Positions 5,475 through 7,703 of a stretch of 7,703 nucleotides of DNA are shown here, in pieces (position 1 is the first letter of the stretch; the number at the start of each line of letters is the position of its first letter). The stretch is taken from contig JAKACE010000076.1 of assembly GCA_021821705.1 (NCBI GenBank), positions 1-7,703 of the forward strand, written 5' to 3'. Source of the DNA: Actinomycetes bacterium (lineage in GTDB: Bacteria > Actinomycetota > Acidimicrobiia > Acidimicrobiales > Palsa-688). The notes beneath the pieces were generated by a model. The model was not told the origin of the DNA, did no database searches, and saw only the letters and a list, made by a program, of their open reading frames with translations. The position numbers and the translations under genes are program-made.

Positions 5475-6173
5475 CTACAGGCCCGCCGTGAGCAGGGCGA
5501 CAACCTCTTCGGTGGCCGAGAGATCCTCGAGGACGGCGTCGGCGCCCAGGGCCGACAGCTCATGGGTGCCGAACCGTCCCGTACCCACCAGGAGGCAGTG
5601 GGCACCGGCGGCCTGGGCGCAGTCGAAGTCGCGGGGAGTGTCACCCACCACCCACACCTGGTCGGCGGGCAGGCGTACGTCCCTCAGCTCGACCAGCCGC
5701 CGGAGGGCGATCGGCACCAGCGCGGTGCGGTCCTCGTCGTCGCTCCCATATGCGCCGGTCTCGAGGTCGAGGTGCTCCTCCAGTCCGAACGTCGACAGCT
5801 TGACGACGGCGTTCGGGGCGATGTTGCCCGTCAGGACCGACAGGTGCAGCCGGTCGTCCTTGGCCAGGGTGGCCAGCAGCTCGTGGGCTCCTGGGCAGGG
5901 CCAGCCGTCCGAAGCCAGCTCGGCGCGGGCGGCGTCCAGCTCGGTCTCCAGGTGCCGGAGGATGGCGGGCAGGTGGGCGGGGTCTTCCTGGTGCAAAAGA
6001 CCCAGGTACTCGCGCACGATCTGGGGGTCCGTCTTGCCGCTCATCGTCACCCGGCGGGTCGGCGGCTCCCCCAGGACCTTCTCTATGGCCCGGTCGAAGA
6101 CGGCGCCGCCCACCGGTCCCGCTCTCAGCAGGGTCCCGTCGATGTCGAAGAGCACAAGACGTCGCGCAGGCAT
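5475..6173 (-). CDS. HAD-superfamily phosphatase (phosphoglycolate phosphatase-like)
   Basis: The 232-residue product has the HAD order. Motif I is LFDIDGTLL with nucleophile Asp10 and acid/base Asp12. A helical cap of C1 type spans about 20-95 and contains GKTDPQI at 46-52. Motif II is SVLTGN with Thr115. Motif IV is VVGDTPRD with Asp178 and Asp182. The expected motif III lysine is not obvious: the equivalent stretch reads DRTALVPIALRR, so Arg149 or Arg158 may substitute, or Lys125 may serve. Members remove phosphate from small metabolites; the substrate cannot be told from sequence. It is cytoplasmic, divergent from pgi (90 bp between starts) and 70 nt upstream of the envelope cluster. The ATG at 6173-6171 begins a typical HAD N-terminus. 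GGAGG is only one base from it, and a TAGGGT element seven bases upstream suggests a leaderless transcript. The same frame continues upstream across pgi, but that part is an antisense shadow. Confidence 0.93.
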   Translation of the reverse strand: MPARRLVLFDIDGTLLRAGPVGGAVFDRAIEKVLGEPPTRRVTMSGKTDPQIVREYLGLLHQEDPAHLPAILRHLETELDAARAELASDGWPCPGAHELLATLAKDDRLHLSVLTGNIAPNAVVKLSTFGLEEHLDLETGAYGSDDEDRTALVPIALRRLVELRDVRLPADQVWVVGDTPRDFDCAQAAGAHCLLVGTGRFGTHELSALGADAVLEDLSATEEVVALLTAGL

Positions 6174-6180
6174 GCCTCCG

Positions 6181-6186
6181 ACCCTA
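6181..6186 (-). promoter_or_regulatory. Candidate -10 element for a leaderless HAD transcript
   Basis: TAGGGT on the minus strand fits the actinobacterial TANNNT -10 pattern. It ends seven bases before the HAD ATG at 6173, the spacing expected if transcription begins at the A of the start codon. No clear -35 is seen. This explains why GGAGG is too close to the ATG to work as a ribosome site. Confidence 0.4.
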
Positions 6187-6202
6187 CCGCCGCTCCTGGG
6201 TA

Positions 6203-6226
6203 CGCCAGCGCTGGCGGCCGCGGCCG
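6203..6226. promoter_or_regulatory. Two overlapping palindromes in the HAD/pgi divergent promoter region
   Basis: CGCCAGCGCTGGCG (6203-6216) is a perfect 14-bp palindrome. CGGCCGCGGCCG (6215-6226) is a perfect 12-bp palindrome sharing two bases with it. They lie between the candidate HAD -10 and the candidate pgi -35, a natural site for an operator controlling both genes. GC-rich DNA makes such symmetry commoner by chance, so an operator role is a guess. Confidence 0.4.
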
Positions 6227-6228
6227 TT

Positions 6229-6257
6229 TTGGGGTCCCCTCTCGGCGGTGACAGACT
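6229..6257 (+). promoter_or_regulatory. Candidate promoter for leaderless pgi
   Basis: TTGGGG (6229-6234) and CAGACT (6252-6257) are 17 bp apart, and TGA immediately precedes the second element (extended -10 like). The -10 candidate ends six bases before the pgi ATG, and no Shine-Dalgarno sequence lies between. This pattern fits leaderless transcription, but both hexamers are imperfect. Confidence 0.35.
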
Positions 6258-6263
6258 GCCACC

Positions 6264-7703
6264 ATGCAGATAACCCCAGTTCGCATGTCGGGCACGCCCG
6301 AGTGGCAGGCCCTCGCCGACCACTTCGCCAAGGTGCGTGGCATGCACCTGCGAGATCTGTTCGCCGAAGATCCGGGCCGCGCTGCATCGATGACGGTGGA
6401 GGCCGCCGACCTGGTCCTCGACTACTCCAAGAACCGCTTGACAAGCGAGACGGTCCGGTTGCTGGTGGCGGCGGCCGAGCGCGCCGGCTTGCGCGAGCGC
6501 ACCGATGACATGTTCTCGGGGCGGCACATAAACGTCACCGAGGACAGGGCGGTGCTGCACGTGGCCTTGCGGGCGCCGGAGGGGGCACACATCGAACACA
6601 ACGGTGCCGATGTCGTACCCGAGGTGCACAAGGTGCTCGAGCGCATGGCCACGTTCGCCGACGCCGTGCGCAACGGCCAGTGGCGCGGGTTCACAGGCAA
6701 GCCGGTCAAGCGGGTCGTCAACATCGGCATCGGCGGTTCGGACCTCGGCCCGGCCATGGCGTACGAGGCGTTGCTGCCCTACTCGCAGCGCGCCCTGTCG
6801 CTCGGCTTCGTCTCCAACGTCGACGGCTCCGACATCTGGGAGGCGACGGCTGGGTCCGACCCCGAGGAGACGCTTTTCGTGGTGTCGTCCAAGACGTTCA
6901 CGACACTGGAGACCATCGGCAACGCCAGGACTGCCCGTGAGTGGCTGCTGTCGAGCCTCGGTGACCCGGCCGCCGTGCGCAACCACTTCGTGGCCGTGTC
7001 CACCAACGCCAAGGAGGTGGCCGCCTTCGGTATCGACACGGCCAACATGTTCGAGTTCTGGGACTGGGTGGGCGGCCGGTACTCCTACGACTCCGCCATA
7101 GGCCTCTCGCTCATGATCTCGGTCGGGCCCGAGCTGTTCCGACAGATGCTCGCCGGCTTCCGCGCTGTCGACGAGCATTTCAGGCAGGCACCCCTCGAGC
7201 GCAACATCCCGGCCCTGCTGGGCCTCATCGGCATCTGGTACAACGACTTCTTCGGGGCCGAGACCCACGCCGTGCTGCCTTACAACCATTACCTGGCCAA
7301 GTTCCCCGCCTACCTCCAGCAGCTCGACATGGAGAGCAACGGCAAACGGGTCACCCTCGACGGCCAGCCCGTCGACATGGCAACCGGGCCCGTGGTCTGG
7401 GGCACCCCGGGGACCAACGGCCAGCACGCCTACTACCAGTTGTTGCACCAAGGGACTCGCCTGGTGCCCGCCGACTTCATCGGCTTCCTGCGCCCGGCAC
7501 ACCGGGTGGGCGACCACCACGACTTGCTCATGGCCAATTTCTTCGCCCAGACGGAGGCGCTGGCCTTCGGCAAGACGCCCGAGCAGGCTCGCGCCGAAGG
7601 TATACCCGAGCGCCTGGTGCCCCACCGCACCTTCCCCGGCAACCGTCCGACCAACACCCTCCTGGCGCCCGAGCTGTCGCCTCGTGTCCTGGGCGAGCTG
7701 GTG
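6264..7703 (+). CDS. pgi: Glucose-6-phosphate isomerase (C-terminus cut by window edge)
   Basis: The first 480 residues are present, and about 65-70 appear to be missing relative to the usual 540-560. The enzyme interconverts glucose-6-phosphate and fructose-6-phosphate in the cytoplasm, in glycolysis and gluconeogenesis. Hallmarks are [11 protein letters not shown] at 153-163, the phosphate-binding loop SKTFTTLET at 209-217, [12 protein letters not shown] ending at Ser274 with Arg272, DMESNGK with catalytic base Glu357, and GTNGQH with ring-opening His388. These numbers coincide with the rabbit enzyme (Ser209, Lys210, Arg272, Glu357, His388), which supports the ATG at 6264 and an intact N-terminal region. 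The remaining catalytic lysine (GVELGK region, near 518) would lie beyond the edge. No ribosome site precedes the ATG, and a promoter-like element six bases upstream suggests a leaderless message. An ATG at 6285 is a less likely start. It diverges from the HAD gene. Confidence 0.98.
   Translation, partial: MQITPVRMSGTPEWQALADHFAKVRGMHLRDLFAEDPGRAASMTVEAADLVLDYSKNRLTSETVRLLVAAAERAGLRERTDDMFSGRHINVTEDRAVLHVALRAPEGAHIEHNGADVVPEVHKVLERMATFADAVRNGQWRGFTGKPVKRVVNIGIGGSDLGPAMAYEALLPYSQRALSLGFVSNVDGSDIWEATAGSDPEETLFVVSSKTFTTLETIGNARTAREWLLSSLGDPAAVRNHFVAVSTNAKEVAAFGIDTANMFEFWDWVGGRYSYDSAIGLSLMISVGPELFRQMLAGFRAVDEHFRQAPLERNIPALLGLIGIWYNDFFGAETHAVLPYNHYLAKFPAYLQQLDMESNGKRVTLDGQPVDMATGPVVWGTPGTNGQHAYYQLLHQGTRLVPADFIGFLRPAHRVGDHHDLLMANFFAQTEALAFGKTPEQARAEGIPERLVPHRTFPGNRPTNTLLAPELSPRVLGELV

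Noticed and set aside
7401..7424. Apparent loss of the catalytic glutamate in pgi, because [10 protein letters not shown] has Thr381 where animal enzymes have WGEPGTNGQH.
   Set aside because: Counting along the protein shows the catalytic base is the Glu in DMESNGK (Glu357), which is present. The position in WGxPG is not the catalytic base.
6174..7625. The HAD frame continues upstream as one open frame of over 700 codons across the pgi region on the opposite strand.
   Set aside because: pgi on the plus strand is unmistakable and the antisense translation has no recognisable domain. Long antisense frames are expected in DNA with GC-rich third positions. The HAD domain begins cleanly at the ATG at 6173.

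Overview
The window is high-GC DNA with strongly GC-biased third codon positions, little intergenic space and several Thr/Ser/Pro-rich envelope proteins. This points to an actinomycete-type bacterium (Actinomycetota). The long threonine tails ending in TTT-V-P segments suggest an Acidimicrobiia-like lineage, but the sequence alone does not settle this. No tRNA, rRNA, CRISPR array, insertion sequence or phage gene was recognised.

Layout, left to right. (1) 1-1632, minus strand: the N-terminal 544 residues of a GAF-PAS-GAF-PAS sensor protein. Its output domain lies beyond the left edge. (2) 1633-2124: about 490 bases without a convincing gene. It holds a tandem direct repeat upstream of the sensor, a perfect 10-bp-stem hairpin, a GC-rich hairpin just after the next gene's stop, and a less GC-rich stretch that may be a structured RNA. 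(3) 2125-5404, minus strand: three closely packed envelope genes. In transcription order they are an anchored protein with a Thr-rich C-terminal tail, a patatin-like lipid acyl hydrolase, and a type II membrane protein with a repetitive Tyr/Pro/Asp/Gly cytoplasmic region. Gaps are 9 and 46 nt. (4) 5475-6173, minus strand: a HAD-superfamily phosphatase, 70 nt upstream of the envelope genes and possibly co-transcribed. (5) 6174-6263: a 90-bp divergent promoter region with two overlapping palindromes. (6) 6264-7703, plus strand: glucose-6-phosphate isomerase (pgi), cut by the right edge.

How the genes may work together: pgi is a housekeeping glycolysis/gluconeogenesis gene transcribed away from the HAD phosphatase, and both appear to have leaderless-style promoters. 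The three-gene envelope cluster is the least ordinary part. A patatin hydrolase with no export signal lies between two single-pass membrane proteins that expose Ser/Thr-rich segments, which suggests a role in membrane-lipid or cell-surface maintenance. That role is inferred from gene order only. The sensor gene has its own strong ribosome binding site and is probably a separate transcription unit.
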